A stretch of 64,000 nt of DNA from Nitrosomonas sp. Nm51 (GTDB taxonomy: Bacteria; Pseudomonadota; Gammaproteobacteria; Burkholderiales; Nitrosomonadaceae): positions 106,087 through 170,086 of the forward strand of contig NZ_FOGH01000003.1 of the NCBI RefSeq assembly GCF_900111165.1. The letters run 5' to 3'. Under the pieces are notes generated by a model. The model saw only the letters and a list, made by a program, of their open reading frames with translations. It searched no databases and was not told the origin of the DNA. A program made the translations under genes and the position numbers. Of this stretch, positions 45,178 through 56,830 are shown piece after piece (positions within the stretch are counted from its first letter, which is position 1; every line of letters begins with the position of its first letter).

Positions 45178-47103
45178 ATGGATAAGACAGAATCAATAAA
45201 GCATGACATTACATTGCTGACGGAAGGAGATATCTACCTTTTCAGACAGGGTACGCATGCAAGGTTGTATGAAAAGCTGGGCGCCCACCCCTTTGTACAT
45301 AAGGATCAATCCGGTACGTTATTTGCCGTGTGGGCGCCGAATGCGCAGTCTGTTTCGGTCATCGGTGATTTTAATAACTGGAGCGCCGACGCGCACCCGC
45401 TTAAATTACGGAATGATGATTCGGGGATCTGGGAAGGGTTCATTCCGGGTCTGTTACCGGGTTCGGTTTATAAATATCATATTGTTTCGCGGTATCACGG
45501 TTACCGCGCAGATAAAGGCGACCCTTTTGCCGTATACTGGGAAACGCCTCCCAAAACAGCGTCAAAAATCTGGGAAATGGATTATGCGTGGAGCGACGAG
45601 AACTGGATGAATCGCCGTAAAGCCGCTAATGACCTGGATGCGCCAATTTCCATTTACGAAGTGCATTCAGGTTCCTGGCGGCGGATGCTTGAAGAAGACA
45701 ATCGATCGCTCAATTACCGCGAATTGGCCAAATGGCTGCCTGAATACGTGCGTGAAATGGGTTTTACGCACGTTGAATTTCTGCCGGTCACGGAACATCC
45801 TTTCTATGGTTCCTGGGGTTACCAGACGACGGGTTATTTCGCTCCGACTGCGCGGTACGGAACCCCGCAGGATTTTATGTTTCTGGTAGACAGCCTGCAC
45901 CAGCAGGAAATTGGCGTCATTCTGGACTGGGTGCCTTCTCATTTTCCTGACGACACACATGGTTTGCATTATTTCGATGGCACCAATTTATTCGAGCATG
46001 CCGACCCCAAACGCGGTTACCATCCCGAGTGGCACAGTTATATCTTTAATTACGGGCGCCACGAGGTGCGCGCGTTTCTGATCAGCAGTGCTTTGTTCTG
46101 GCTGGACAAATATCATATCGACGGTCTGCGCGTTGACGCCGTCGCCTCCATGCTTTACTTGGATTATGGCCGGCGCGAGGGAGAATGGACGCCAAACGAG
46201 CATGGCGGCAACGAGGACCTTGAAGCAGTCAGCTTTCTACGCAGCCTGAACGAGGCGGTATACAGGGATTATCCGGGCGCGCAGACCATTGCTGAAGAAT
46301 CCACCGCCTGGCCGGCGGTTTCCCGGCCGACATATTTGGGTGGACTGGGTTTCGGCATGAAATGGAATATGGGCTGGATGCACGATACATTGGCTTATTT
46401 CACCAAAGACCCGATTCATCGCAAGCACCATCATAATCAGCTCACATTCAGCTTGTGGTACGCGTTTCGCGAAAATTTTCTGCTTCCTTTTTCGCATGAT
46501 GAAGTGGTTTACGGCAAGGGTTCAATGATCGGCAAGATGCCTGGCGATGACTGGCAGAAGTTTGCCAATTTGCGGGCGCTTTACGGTTACATGTACGGCC
46601 ACCCCGGCAAAAAGCTGCTGTTTATGGGAAGCGAATTTGCGCAGCGCCGCGAATGGAATCATGACCAGAGCCTGGAATGGGACCTGTTGCAGTATGCCCC
46701 ACATCGTGGCATACAGGATTGGCTGAAAGATCTTAACCGTTTCTACCGCGAAGAAGCAGCGCTTTATGAGCAGGATTTCGTGTCCGAAGGTTTTGAATGG
46801 ATTGATTGTAACGACTGGGAAGAGAGTACGCTCAGTTTTATCAGGACAGCAAAGCGCAGCGGAGAAATCATTCTGGTGGTATGTAATTTTACACCGATTC
46901 TCCGCATCAACTATCGTGTGGGTGTGCCGCGCGGCGGCTGGTGGCGTGAGGCGTTGAACAGTGACGCAGAGCTGTATGGCGGCAGCGGTCATGGCAACCT
47001 GGGCGGCGTCGAAGCGGCGCCCGTCAGTGTTCACGGCAGATCGCATTCCCTGGTATTGAGCCTGCCGCCACTGACTACACTTTTTTTAAAAGCGGAGGGA
47101 TAG
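45178..47103 (+). CDS. glgB: 1,4-alpha-glucan branching enzyme
   Basis: Introduces alpha-1,6 branches into glycogen. The 641 residues contain a CBM48 domain ([20 protein letters not shown] at 49-68), the GH13 barrel with the nucleophile Asp in [16 protein letters not shown], the acid Glu in AEEST, and [13 protein letters not shown]. It has one CBM48, the shorter GlgB form. First of five glg/tre genes with gaps of at most 14 bp; the next ATG starts straight after its stop. Confidence 0.96.
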   Translation: MDKTESIKHDITLLTEGDIYLFRQGTHARLYEKLGAHPFVHKDQSGTLFAVWAPNAQSVSVIGDFNNWSADAHPLKLRNDDSGIWEGFIPGLLPGSVYKYHIVSRYHGYRADKGDPFAVYWETPPKTASKIWEMDYAWSDENWMNRRKAANDLDAPISIYEVHSGSWRRMLEEDNRSLNYRELAKWLPEYVREMGFTHVEFLPVTEHPFYGSWGYQTTGYFAPTARYGTPQDFMFLVDSLHQQEIGVILDWVPSHFPDDTHGLHYFDGTNLFEHADPKRGYHPEWHSYIFNYGRHEVRAFLISSALFWLDKYHIDGLRVDAVASMLYLDYGRREGEWTPNEHGGNEDLEAVSFLRSLNEAVYRDYPGAQTIAEESTAWPAVSRPTYLGGLGFGMKWNMGWMHDTLAYFTKDPIHRKHHHNQLTFSLWYAFRENFLLPFSHDEVVYGKGSMIGKMPGDDWQKFANLRALYGYMYGHPGKKLLFMGSEFAQRREWNHDQSLEWDLLQYAPHRGIQDWLKDLNRFYREEAALYEQDFVSEGFEWIDCNDWEESTLSFIRTAKRSGEIILVVCNFTPILRINYRVGVPRGGWWREALNSDAELYGGSGHGNLGGVEAAPVSVHGRSHSLVLSLPPLTTLFLKAEG

Positions 47104-49101
47104 ATGGCCCTGAAGTTACCTGAAGCCGGGCAGCGTCGGGTTGTTATCGAACATGTCGAACCGCAGGTAAACTACGGACGCTTCCCCATAAAACGCTCCG
47201 TGGGCGAGACCGTCACGGTGGATGCGGATGTTTTTACCGACGGCCATGACCGTATTCACTGCTTGCTGCTGTATCGCAACGAACATCAGCCGGCATGGCA
47301 TAAAACCCCGATGAAGCCGCTGCCAAACGATTGCTGGCAGGGCGCATTTCCGGTGCACGATTTGGGACGCTACTATTACACTGTGACTGCCTGGATCGAT
47401 CATTTTGCCTCCTGGTCTCACGATCTGAAACGGCGTACCGAACCTGACGATGTCGATTTGGCGCTGCTTACAGGCGCGGAACTGGTCGATGCGGCCGCAA
47501 AACGTGCGAACAAAAGCGATACGAAAAAACTCAGGCATTTTGCTAAATTGTTGCACAGCAATAATGACCGGAGCGCACGTCTTGATACGGCAATGGACAC
47601 GAGTCTGGCACAGTTGATGACCCGGTATGCAGACCCGGATCTGGTTAATGTGTATGACAGGGAGCTTGTTGTTGTGGTTGAACCTGCGCTGGCCCGTTTT
47701 GGCGCCTGGTATGAGGCGTTTCCCCGTTCATGCAGCACTGAACCCGGATGCCATGGTACCTTCGCTGACTGCGAGGCGCGTCTGCCGTATATTGCCGCAA
47801 TGGGCTTCGATGTTTTGTATTTGCCGCCCGTCCATCCAATTGGTTATACAAAGCGCAAAGGACCGAACAACACGCTGATTGCAAAGGATCATGATCCGGG
47901 CAGTCCATGGGCTATCGGATCAAAGGAGGGCGGTCACCTCAGCATTCATCCGGAACTGGGTACATTGAAGGAGTTTCGCAATCTGGTCGACCGCGCGCGC
48001 GAGCACAAACTGGAAATCGCCATGGATATAGCATTTCAGTGCTCTCCAGATCACCCGTATGTTGCAGAACACCCCGCATGGTTCCGGCACCGTCCTGACG
48101 GCAGCGTGCAATACGCGGAAAATCCGCCAAAGAAATATGAGGACATCTATCCTTTTGATTTCGAAAGTGCTGACTGGGAGCGCTTATGGACTGAACTGGA
48201 AAATGTGTTTCGTTTCTGGATTAAACAGGGTGTGCGGATTTTTCGGGTGGACAATCCGCATACCAAAAGCTTTTATTTCTGGGAATGGGCGATCGGCAGG
48301 ATCAAGCATGACCACCCTGATACGATCTTTCTGGCGGAAGCATTTACCCGCCCCAAAGTGTTGCATTATTTAGCCAAACTGGGATTCAGCCAGTCCTATA
48401 ATTATTTTCCCTGGCGCAATACCAAACAAGAAATCACCGAATATCTCACACAGTTGACGCAAAGCAGGGAACGTGAATACCTGCGTCCCAATCTGTGGCC
48501 GAATACCCCGGACATCCTGACGGAATACCTGCAGTTCGGTGGACGCCCTGCCTTCATGATCCGTTTCGCACTTGCCGCAACACTGGGCGCCAGTTACGGT
48601 ATTTATGGTCCTGCATATGAGCTGTTCGAAAATACGCCGAGAGAGCCTGGTGGTGAGGAATATTTGAATTCTGAAAAATATCAGATCCGGCACTGGGAGC
48701 TGCATCGGCATGACAGCCTGAAAGACTATATTGCACGCATTAACCGTATCCGCAAAGAAAATCCGGCCTTGCAACATGACTGGATGCTGCAGTTTCATGC
48801 CGTGGATAACGATGCGCTTATCTGCTACAGTAAAAATACTGATGACCTTGCCAATATTATTCTGGTATTGGTCAATCTTGACCCGCATCATACACAATCC
48901 GGATGGCTGAATATTCCGCTGGATGCTTTCGGGCTGGACGCAGACCGTTCGTACCAGGTGCATGATTTATTGAGCAATGCACGTTTTATCTGGAATGGTC
49001 CACGCAATTATGTTGAACTGAATCCCCAAATAGTACCGGCGCACATTTTTCGTCTTCGCAGGCGTGTGCGCAGCGAACGGGATTTTGATTACTATATGTA
49101 A
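47104..49101 (+). CDS. glgE: Alpha-1,4-glucan:maltose-1-phosphate maltosyltransferase
   Basis: Extends alpha-glucans by maltosyl units from maltose-1-phosphate. A GH13 subfamily 3 enzyme of 665 residues: N-terminal beta domain, PPVHPIGYTKRKGPNN, nucleophile Asp in IFRVDNPHTKSFYFWEW, acid Glu in FLAEAFTRPKVL and FSQSYNYFPWRNTK. The next gene makes its donor, so substrate channelling within the operon is plausible. Zero-gap junction with glgB. Confidence 0.96.
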   Translation: MALKLPEAGQRRVVIEHVEPQVNYGRFPIKRSVGETVTVDADVFTDGHDRIHCLLLYRNEHQPAWHKTPMKPLPNDCWQGAFPVHDLGRYYYTVTAWIDHFASWSHDLKRRTEPDDVDLALLTGAELVDAAAKRANKSDTKKLRHFAKLLHSNNDRSARLDTAMDTSLAQLMTRYADPDLVNVYDRELVVVVEPALARFGAWYEAFPRSCSTEPGCHGTFADCEARLPYIAAMGFDVLYLPPVHPIGYTKRKGPNNTLIAKDHDPGSPWAIGSKEGGHLSIHPELGTLKEFRNLVDRAREHKLEIAMDIAFQCSPDHPYVAEHPAWFRHRPDGSVQYAENPPKKYEDIYPFDFESADWERLWTELENVFRFWIKQGVRIFRVDNPHTKSFYFWEWAIGRIKHDHPDTIFLAEAFTRPKVLHYLAKLGFSQSYNYFPWRNTKQEITEYLTQLTQSREREYLRPNLWPNTPDILTEYLQFGGRPAFMIRFALAATLGASYGIYGPAYELFENTPREPGGEEYLNSEKYQIRHWELHRHDSLKDYIARINRIRKENPALQHDWMLQFHAVDNDALICYSKNTDDLANIILVLVNLDPHHTQSGWLNIPLDAFGLDADRSYQVHDLLSNARFIWNGPRNYVELNPQIVPAHIFRLRRRVRSERDFDYYM

Positions 49102-49115
49102 CCAAGGAAGCAAGT

Positions 49116-52100
49116 ATGGACTGGCAACTCACGGATAAGGAAGACGATCCACTCTGGTACAAAGATGCAATTATCTACCAACTGCACGTCAAGGCTTTTT
49201 TCGATCATGACAATAATGGTATTGGTGATTTCATCGGGTTGACGCAGAAACTGGATTATATTCAGGACCTCGGTGTCAATACCATCTGGCTGCTGCCATT
49301 CTACCCGTCACCGCAACGTGATGACGGTTATGATATATCCGATTACCGCAATATCCACCCAGATTATGGTACACGCAGGGATTTTCGAAACTTTTTACGC
49401 GAGGCGCATCGGCGCGGCTTACGTGTAATCACTGAACTGGTGATCAATCATACGTCGGATCAGCATCCGTGGTTCCGGGCCGCACGCGAGGCGCCTTCAG
49501 ACAGTAAGAAAAGAAACTTTTATGTCTGGAGCCAGTCCAGCCAGAAATTTTCCGAAACACGGATTATCTTTACGGATACCGAGAGTTCGAATTGGACCTG
49601 GGACGATACGGCCCAGGCATTTTACTGGCACCGTTTTTTTCATCATCAACCGGATTTGAACCACAATAATCCGGATGTGGTCAGGGCTGTGATCCGGGTT
49701 ATGAACTTCTGGCTCGACATGGGGGTGGACGGATTGCGTCTTGACGCAGTTCCCTATCTTTGCGTACAGGAAGGCACCAGTAATGAAAACCTGCCGCAGA
49801 CCCATGCCGTACTCAAGCATATGCGCTCGGTTGTGGATGCGCATTACCAAAATCGCCTGTTCCTGGCAGAGGCCAATCAATGGCCAGAGGACGTTCAGGA
49901 TTACTTCGGACAGGGTGACGAGTGCCATATGGCTTACCATTTTCCATTAATGCCGCGGATGTATATGGCTGTGGCACTGGAAGACCGTCATCCTATTGTC
50001 GAAATCATGCAACAGACCCCGGAAATTCCTGATAGTTGCCAGTGGGCGATTTTTCTGCGCAATCATGATGAACTCACGCTGGAGATGGTAACTGACCGCG
50101 AGCGGGATTATATGTATGAGCGCTATGCCGCCGACCCCCGCATGCGCATTAATGTTGGTATTCGGCGGCGGTTGGCACCGCTGATGGACAACGATATCGA
50201 CAAAATCAAATTGATGAACAGCCTGCTCATGTCCATGCCGGGTTCGCCTATTATTTATTATGGCGATGAAATCGGCATGGGTGACAACTTTTTTCTGGGC
50301 GACCGTCACGGTGTACGCACGCCCATGCAGTGGAGCCCTGACCGCAATGCCGGCTTTTCCAAGGCAGATCCGCAATTTCTGTATTTGCCGCCCATTATGG
50401 ATCCGGTATACGGTTATGAAGCCGTAAATGTGGAAGCCCAGAACCGTGAGCCATCTTCATTGTTAAACTGGATGAAGCGAATCATTGCAGCGCGTCAGTC
50501 GCACCCGACATTCGGACGTGGCACATTGAATTTTTTGAACCCCGGCAACCGCAAGATTCTTGCCTATATCCGCGAATACGGTGAAGAATCCATTTTATGC
50601 GTGGCAAACCTGTCGCGTACTGCGCAGCCGGTTGAGCTCGATTTATCCCGGTTCAGAGGAAAAATACCCATTGAGTTGCTGGGGCAGACTGCTTTTCCGC
50701 CCATTGGCGATCTGCCTTATTTGTTAACGCTGCCTGGTCATCAATTTTATTGGTTTTGTCTGACTGCCGATACTGAAGCGCCGGCCTGGCATACCGACAC
50801 GCCGTTGCCGTTGAAACTGCCTGTCATGGTTTTGTTCGATGGTTTGCGCAGTTTTTTATGCGAGCAGGCAGAAACGCGCAAATCGACCATGGCGGAAAAA
50901 CTGCGAACGCAACTGGAACGCGAGATTCTGCCGGATTTTTTACCGGTTCAGCGTTGGTTTGCAGCTAAAACCGATCCAGTGGAGCGTGTTGAAATCGTTC
51001 GCCTCATTATCCGTTCACATGAGGACCATGAGTGGCTTTGGCTATGGGTAAAGGTTTATTTTTCACAGCAAGAGGCGCAGATTTACTTTTTGCCTTTGTC
51101 GATCATCTGGGGGGAAACTGACGACGACCATATCCGATCGTTACTACATGTTGCGCTTGCAAGGACGCGTCAACGCGCCAAGGTGGGTATAATTTATGAT
51201 GCGGTATACGACGAAGGATTCTTTCGCGCCATGGTCAGATCCATGAGGCAATCTACGAATGCCAAAGCCGATTCCGGAATCATTCGCTTTTGTGCCACTT
51301 CTGCTTTTGACAAGCATGTTGACGATAGCAGTCTGGCCGCTTCTCAGCGGCCTTTGGCCGAGAGCACCAACAGTACGGTTGCATTGGGGGATCACCTGTT
51401 TCTGAAGCTTTATCGACAGATGCAGCCCGGTGTTAATCTGGAGATCGAAATGGGACGTTTTCTGACCGAAGTTTCTCCTTTTTCCAATATGTCGCCTTTA
51501 ATCGGCTCAGTCGAATATGTGGAGCACAATACTGTTTCAACAACACTTGCCCTGATTCAGGCATATCGGCCCAACCAAGGCGATGGATGGAGCTATACTA
51601 TCGATTATTTGCGGCGGTTTTTTGAGGACTGCCTGATTAATCCGGCAGGGGTAGAGGAAGCTGAAAACTGGCATGCTGACTATAAGTGGTTGATGCATAT
51701 TCTGGGACTGCGTACTGGAGAACTGCATAAAGCGCTTGCGGTTTCGGACAGCCACCCTGATTTTGCACCGGAACCGGTTCTGCCGGCAGATCTGAAAAAA
51801 TGGTGTGAGCAGGTTTGCGAGGATTCGCACAAAACACTTGAAAAACTGGCGTTGCATCACGCCGCTCTTTCGGAACATGAGCGGGCAAGCGCAGTTGAGC
51901 TGCAAGAAATGACAGCGATATTGCTGGAGCGGATTAATGCGCTGATCCCGACAGATCTTCACGCTGTCAAAACGCGTTATCATGGCGACTTTCATCTTGG
52001 CCAGGTGCTGCTCACTGAAAACGATTTTGTTATTATCGATTTTGAGGGAGAGCCGGGCAGGACTTTGGCGGAGCGCCGCCTTAAACATTCTGCGCTGCGG

Positions 52101-52451
52101 GACGTCGCGGGCATGCTCCGTTCTTTCAGTTACGCCGGCGCTGTTGCGCTGACAGGCTGTGCGTCAGTACGTCCGGCAGACCGTGACCGGCTGTTACCCT
52201 ACGTACAGGAATGGGAAATGGCCGCACGCGATGCCTTTTTGTCCGGTTATCGCGAAGGCGTAGCGGACTGTCCTGTCTGGCCGTCCGTCGACAAGGATGC
52301 GGAACATTTAATTGAGTTGTTCATGCTGGAAAAAGCACTGTATGAGCTGCGGTATGAACTGGATCATCGCTTGGAATGGGCAGGTATTCCACTGGCAGGA
52401 TTACTTGCTATTTTACACACGGCAACAAATGCATCCGGAGAAGAACCATGA
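49116..52451 (+). CDS. treS: Trehalose synthase / maltokinase fusion
   Basis: Bifunctional 1111-residue protein. Residues 1-550 form TreS (GH13_16), which interconverts trehalose and maltose: YQLHVKAFFDHDNNGIGDF, nucleophile in VDGLRLDAVPYL, FLAEANQWPEDV, RNHDELTLEMVTDRERDYMY. Residues of about 590-1111 are a maltokinase (Mak/Pep2), which makes maltose-1-phosphate, with catalytic HGDFHLGQVLL and VIIDFEGEPGRTLAERRLKH. The fusion delivers the GlgE donor directly. Stop overlaps glgC (ATGA). Confidence 0.96.
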   Translation: MDWQLTDKEDDPLWYKDAIIYQLHVKAFFDHDNNGIGDFIGLTQKLDYIQDLGVNTIWLLPFYPSPQRDDGYDISDYRNIHPDYGTRRDFRNFLREAHRRGLRVITELVINHTSDQHPWFRAAREAPSDSKKRNFYVWSQSSQKFSETRIIFTDTESSNWTWDDTAQAFYWHRFFHHQPDLNHNNPDVVRAVIRVMNFWLDMGVDGLRLDAVPYLCVQEGTSNENLPQTHAVLKHMRSVVDAHYQNRLFLAEANQWPEDVQDYFGQGDECHMAYHFPLMPRMYMAVALEDRHPIVEIMQQTPEIPDSCQWAIFLRNHDELTLEMVTDRERDYMYERYAADPRMRINVGIRRRLAPLMDNDIDKIKLMNSLLMSMPGSPIIYYGDEIGMGDNFFLGDRHGVRTPMQWSPDRNAGFSKADPQFLYLPPIMDPVYGYEAVNVEAQNREPSSLLNWMKRIIAARQSHPTFGRGTLNFLNPGNRKILAYIREYGEESILCVANLSRTAQPVELDLSRFRGKIPIELLGQTAFPPIGDLPYLLTLPGHQFYWFCLTADTEAPAWHTDTPLPLKLPVMVLFDGLRSFLCEQAETRKSTMAEKLRTQLEREILPDFLPVQRWFAAKTDPVERVEIVRLIIRSHEDHEWLWLWVKVYFSQQEAQIYFLPLSIIWGETDDDHIRSLLHVALARTRQRAKVGIIYDAVYDEGFFRAMVRSMRQSTNAKADSGIIRFCATSAFDKHVDDSSLAASQRPLAESTNSTVALGDHLFLKLYRQMQPGVNLEIEMGRFLTEVSPFSNMSPLIGSVEYVEHNTVSTTLALIQAYRPNQGDGWSYTIDYLRRFFEDCLINPAGVEEAENWHADYKWLMHILGLRTGELHKALAVSDSHPDFAPEPVLPADLKKWCEQVCEDSHKTLEKLALHHAALSEHERASAVELQEMTAILLERINALIPTDLHAVKTRYHGDFHLGQVLLTENDFVIIDFEGEPGRTLAERRLKHSALRDVAGMLRSFSYAGAVALTGCASVRPADRDRLLPYVQEWEMAARDAFLSGYREGVADCPVWPSVDKDAEHLIELFMLEKALYELRYELDHRLEWAGIPLAGLLAILHTATNASGEEP

Positions 52452-53713
52452 AAGAGAGGAGAATCCAGCCGAACATTATGGCTTTCGTAATGGCCGGCGG
52501 CGAAGGCAGCCGCCTGCAGCCACTGACTGAAAAACGTTGCAAACCGGGTGTGCCGTTCGGCGGACGTTACCGGATTGTGGATTTTGTTTTGAGCAATTTG
52601 ATTAACTCAGAGATCCGCTCAATTTATCTGCTGGTTCAATATAAGTCCCAGTCATTAATAGAGCACATTCGCAAGGCCTGGACAATTTCACCGCTGCTTC
52701 CGGAACATTTTGTAACCGTGGTGCCGCCGCAAATGCATAGAGGCAAGTCCTGGTTTACCGGCACGGCTGATTCGGTTTACCAGAATTTGGGCCTGATCAA
52801 GGAGCACCGGCCGGATCTTGTCGTGGTATTCGGCGCGGATCATATCTATCGAATGGATATCCGGCAAATGGTGCGATTCCACGTGCAGCGGCGTGCCGAT
52901 GCCAGTTTGGCAGCATTGCCAATGCCCATTGGGCAATCGTCTGACTTCGGTATCATAGAGGCAGACGTTGATGGCCGGGTGATGGGTTTTCAGGAAAAAC
53001 CCGCTCACCCCAGGGCAATTCCTTCTGATCCATCGCGTGCTTATGTATCCATGGGTAATTATATATTTAATACCGATGTGCTGATTGATGCGCTGCATAA
53101 TTTGCACCAGCGCGAAGAAACTGATTTTGGGCGTCATTTGTTGCCGATGCTGCTGGAAAGCCATCAATTGTTTGCCTATGATTTCGCTTCTAATGATATC
53201 CCAGGCATCAAATCCTATGAGGAAAAAGGTTACTGGCGCGATGTCGGTACACTTGACGCCTATTTCGAGGCACATTTTGATGTGCTTGGGATGGAACCCC
53301 GTTTTGACGCCTTCAATCCGCAATGGCCGGTATATTCCAGTAATTATCCTGGGCCGGTAGCCCGGGTAATTGGCGGCCGGATTGACAACTGTCTGCTTGG
53401 AGCGGCCACTGTGATCAACAATGCCAATGTCCGGAATTGTATTCTTCGCCGCGAGTCTGTTATCGAGCCGGGTGCTGAACTTGAAGATTGTATTATCATG
53501 GATTATGTAAGGGTTTGCCGCGGTGCAAAATTGCGCCGCACCATTGTCGACAGGCATAACATCATCGAAGCAGGCGCGCGCATTGGTTATAATCCGGATG
53601 AAGACCGGTGCCGCTATCACGTCACGCCAACCGGCCTTGTGGTGGTGCCGTCGGGGGAAACCAGTTTTTTCGCGCGCGATTCGCGTGGAAAAGGTCATGG
53701 GTATAATGAATAG
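52448..53713 (+). CDS. glgC: Glucose-1-phosphate adenylyltransferase
   Basis: Makes ADP-glucose, the donor for glycogen synthase or for GlgM-type maltose-1-phosphate formation. The 421 residues show [43 protein letters not shown] and [19 protein letters not shown], plus a left-handed beta-helix C-terminus. The start overlaps the treS stop. The open frame begins 24 codons earlier without support. glgA is not in the window. Confidence 0.95.
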   Translation: MKERRIQPNIMAFVMAGGEGSRLQPLTEKRCKPGVPFGGRYRIVDFVLSNLINSEIRSIYLLVQYKSQSLIEHIRKAWTISPLLPEHFVTVVPPQMHRGKSWFTGTADSVYQNLGLIKEHRPDLVVVFGADHIYRMDIRQMVRFHVQRRADASLAALPMPIGQSSDFGIIEADVDGRVMGFQEKPAHPRAIPSDPSRAYVSMGNYIFNTDVLIDALHNLHQREETDFGRHLLPMLLESHQLFAYDFASNDIPGIKSYEEKGYWRDVGTLDAYFEAHFDVLGMEPRFDAFNPQWPVYSSNYPGPVARVIGGRIDNCLLGAATVINNANVRNCILRRESVIEPGAELEDCIIMDYVRVCRGAKLRRTIVDRHNIIEAGARIGYNPDEDRCRYHVTPTGLVVVPSGETSFFARDSRGKGHGYNE

Positions 53714-55865
53714 CGACATCCAAAATAAAATCAATAAACCCTTCCCGCGCTTCTGGCCCGGCAAACCGTATCCACTGGGCGCCACGTGGGACGGATCAGG
53801 TGTTAATTTCGCGCTGTTTTCGGAACATGCAGAAAAAGTCGAATTATGTTTGTTCGATGAAAAAGGACACCGTGAAGTCCAGCGAATTGTATTGCCGGAG
53901 CAGACCGATCAGGTATGGCACGGCTATCTTCCCGAGGCGCGGCCCGGCCTGTTGTATGGTTACCGGGTGTACGGGCCCTACAAACCTGAAGAAGGGCATC
54001 GCTTTAATCCGAACAAGCTGCTGCTTGATCCGTATGCTAAAGATATTCACGGCATGTTGCGCTGGAGCGACGCGCATTTTGGCTATAAGATTCACAGTAA
54101 TCGCAAGGACCTCTCGTACAACTGGAGCGATAATGCGCGTGGCATGCTCAAATGCCGCGTTATTGATCCTGCATTTACCTGGGGGGATGACCGTTCGCCC
54201 CAAACGCCATGGCATGAAACTGTTATTTATGAGTTGCATGTCAAGGGTTTTACCCGGCTGCACCCGCTGATACCGCCGCGTCTGCGAGGCACTTACGCTG
54301 CACTTGCCAGCGATCCGGTCATCGAGCACTTCCACCGTCTGGGTATCACCGCAATTGAGTTGATGCCGATACATACATTCATTAACGACCATTATCTGGT
54401 TGAACGCGGGCTGAGCAACTACTGGGGTTATAACTCTATTGGATTCTTTGCGCCGGATAATCGTTATGGTACCAATGGGCGGGTGAATGAATTTAAAACG
54501 ATGGTGAAAACATTGCATGCTGCGGGAATAGAGGTGATCCTGGATGTTGTTTACAACCATACGGCTGAAGGCAACCAGCTGGGACCGACACTGTCTTTTC
54601 GTGGCATCGATAACGCTGTGTATTATCGTCTGGAACCTGAGAACCCCCGTTATTACAAGGATTATACAGGTTGCGGTAACACCATGAATATGATGCATCA
54701 CCGTGTACTGCAACTGATCATGGACAGCCTGCGCTACTGGGTATTGGACATGCATGTGGACGGTTTTCGCTTCGATCTGGCCGCGGCGTTGGCCCGCGGC
54801 CTGCATGACATGGATCGCCTCGGCGCATTTTTCGACACTATTCATCAGGATCCTGTGTTATCGCAGGTTAAACTCATCGCCGAACCCTGGGATCTTGGCG
54901 CTGGCGGTTATCAGGTTGGCGGCTTCCCGGTTGGTTGGGCTGAATGGAACGGCAAATACCGTGATGTTGTGCGCGATTACTGGAAGGGCGAAGGCGGTGT
55001 CATCGACGAATTGGGCTATCGGCTCACCGGCTCCAGCGATTTGTACGAGCATAACGGACGCCGTCCTTATGCGAGTATCAATTTTATTACCGCGCATGAC
55101 GGATTCACCCTGCATGATCTGGTGAGCTATAATGACAAACATAATGAAGCCAATCTTGAAGAAAACCGCGACGGCGAAAACCATAACCGTAGCTGGAACT
55201 GCGGCGTGGAGGGTGAAACAGACGATCCTGAGGTCCGTAGTCTTCGAATGCGTCAGAAACGTAACTTTCTAGCCACGCTTTTCCTTTCCCAGGGTGTTCC
55301 GATGCTGGTGGCTGGTGATGAGATGGGGCGCAGTCAAGGGGGTAACAATAATGCCTACTGCCAAGACAACGAAATCAGCTGGCTTGACTGGGAGCTGAAC
55401 CGCGAAAACCAGGAATTACTTAATTTTGCGCAAGCGCTGATCAGTTTAACAAAAAAGCACCCTAGCTTTCGCCGCCGCAATTTTTTTCAGGGGCACAGTA
55501 TCAAGGGGAAAAAAGATATTGTCTGGCTGAACCCGGATGGCAAGGAGATGAGCGAGGAGCAATGGAAACATGACTTTGCACGTTGTCTTGGTGTTTTTCT
55601 GGCGGGATCCGGTATTAACGAACGTGACACCCACGGTCACCTGATTACTGATGACGATTTTCTCATGCTGCTAAACGCCTATCACGAAGAAATACCCTTC
55701 AAATTGCCGGACTTTGCCGCAGAACAAGACTGGACAGTACTGGTTGATACCATGGACGCAGCAATACCTCCCATTGATGCATCGCACTACCGCGGTGGTG
55801 AGAGTTATCCTTTGCAGGGGCGTTCACTTGCGCTGCTCGTACATGAACGAAAACGGGTTCCATAA
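53697..55865 (+). CDS. glgX: Glycogen debranching enzyme
   Basis: GH13 isoamylase-type enzyme hydrolysing alpha-1,6 branch points. The 722 residues include CBM48 ([20 protein letters not shown]), nucleophile Asp in [13 protein letters not shown], acid Glu in [19 protein letters not shown] and [17 protein letters not shown]. ATGs at 53697 and 53706 both overlap the glgC end; the first has a GGAAAAGG-type RBS. Last gene of the operon. Confidence 0.95.
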   Translation: MGIMNSDIQNKINKPFPRFWPGKPYPLGATWDGSGVNFALFSEHAEKVELCLFDEKGHREVQRIVLPEQTDQVWHGYLPEARPGLLYGYRVYGPYKPEEGHRFNPNKLLLDPYAKDIHGMLRWSDAHFGYKIHSNRKDLSYNWSDNARGMLKCRVIDPAFTWGDDRSPQTPWHETVIYELHVKGFTRLHPLIPPRLRGTYAALASDPVIEHFHRLGITAIELMPIHTFINDHYLVERGLSNYWGYNSIGFFAPDNRYGTNGRVNEFKTMVKTLHAAGIEVILDVVYNHTAEGNQLGPTLSFRGIDNAVYYRLEPENPRYYKDYTGCGNTMNMMHHRVLQLIMDSLRYWVLDMHVDGFRFDLAAALARGLHDMDRLGAFFDTIHQDPVLSQVKLIAEPWDLGAGGYQVGGFPVGWAEWNGKYRDVVRDYWKGEGGVIDELGYRLTGSSDLYEHNGRRPYASINFITAHDGFTLHDLVSYNDKHNEANLEENRDGENHNRSWNCGVEGETDDPEVRSLRMRQKRNFLATLFLSQGVPMLVAGDEMGRSQGGNNNAYCQDNEISWLDWELNRENQELLNFAQALISLTKKHPSFRRRNFFQGHSIKGKKDIVWLNPDGKEMSEEQWKHDFARCLGVFLAGSGINERDTHGHLITDDDFLMLLNAYHEEIPFKLPDFAAEQDWTVLVDTMDAAIPPIDASHYRGGESYPLQGRSLALLVHERKRVP

Positions 55866-56830
55866 CGAAACCATGCTTCCTCATGTATTGTCGGAAATTC
55901 ACGAATGGTTATAACGCTTTCTAGCGGATAAAGTGTTCTCTAAGAACGCAGCATGAATTTGACAATGCATTTTCCATTCATTACGTGCAATCGACAGGTG
56001 CGTCGAGTAAATCGATCCGGTTAATAGTGAATTTATTGATTCCAAGCAGCCGAGAACTTAAATGCCGAGGCGGTTGTGCTGTAGTGGAAACGTAATCCCA
56101 ATAAACGATTCAGATCACGACGCCTTCCGCGCGCGATCTAATCTTGTTTGTTAAATAGGAGACGGTCAGTTACAAAGATTGCGGAAGCGCTGTTGATAGA
56201 TTGCGAAACAGCTCGTAATCACTTTGAACGTTATCGCAAAGTGGTCTGACAGCATTCAGAGAAGCGATGCTGGCAGCAGCGACACGATGCTGACAAAAGA
56301 GCAATGACAGCTTCTGGACCAACATCTGAGGGACAATCTTTATCTTACCGCCAGGGAGATTGCACATTAGGTCGAGCGGACGTGGCAAGTATCAATCAGC
56401 GAAAGCGGCACGGCGCAATTGTTGATGCTTCTTTTGTCTGTCTATTCCTGGGTCTTCAATACTTGAAAAATGATGAATGGTCGATGCCGTTGGTTTGCCT
56501 GCCATTTGAAATCAAAATGATAAAATCAATTCCTCAACTTGTTTCTATTTTCAAGTGCTTTTTAGCCCGATTGCCCTGCTTGTATCGGTTATCTCGATTG
56601 AAGCTACCCATAAAATGAATTTATAATAAAGCCCTCCAGGCTGGATAGAGGGTATTTGACAATTTGCTTCAGAGTAGTTGTAAGTCGACTACAGTATCGG
56701 AATTATATCCGGATTTCGGCAAATATTGCGGCCGGGACCAGAGTAAAAAATATTAAAAGCGGCAGGTCGTAAGAATCATGCAAAATTCTGTTTTTTTAAT
56801 CATTGGTTTTGTATCAAGCAAAAATGATCC
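55866..56830. other. Long non-coding stretch with IS630 relic
   Basis: About 960 bp after the glg operon. It holds the degenerate IS630 fragment at 56270-56470; the rest shows no supported gene. CCCTC and GAGGG near 56630-56650 may form a small hairpin. Confidence 0.5.
56270..56470 (+). pseudogene. Decayed IS630-type transposase fragment
   Basis: One frame reads LTKEQ-stop-QLLDQHLRDNLYLTAREIAH-stop-VERTWQVSISESGTAQLL. This matches the second helix-turn-helix region of IS630 transposases, with two in-frame stops, one replacing the Tyr usually seen in AHYV. The catalytic DDE part and both ends are missing. Confidence 0.7.

Noticed and set aside
52688..53785. 365-residue minus-strand frame opposite glgC
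   Set aside because: Long antisense frame caused by codon bias of glgC; no recognisable domain.
56304..56618. 104-residue plus-strand frame
   Set aside because: Out of phase with the IS630 relic it overlaps and without its own support.
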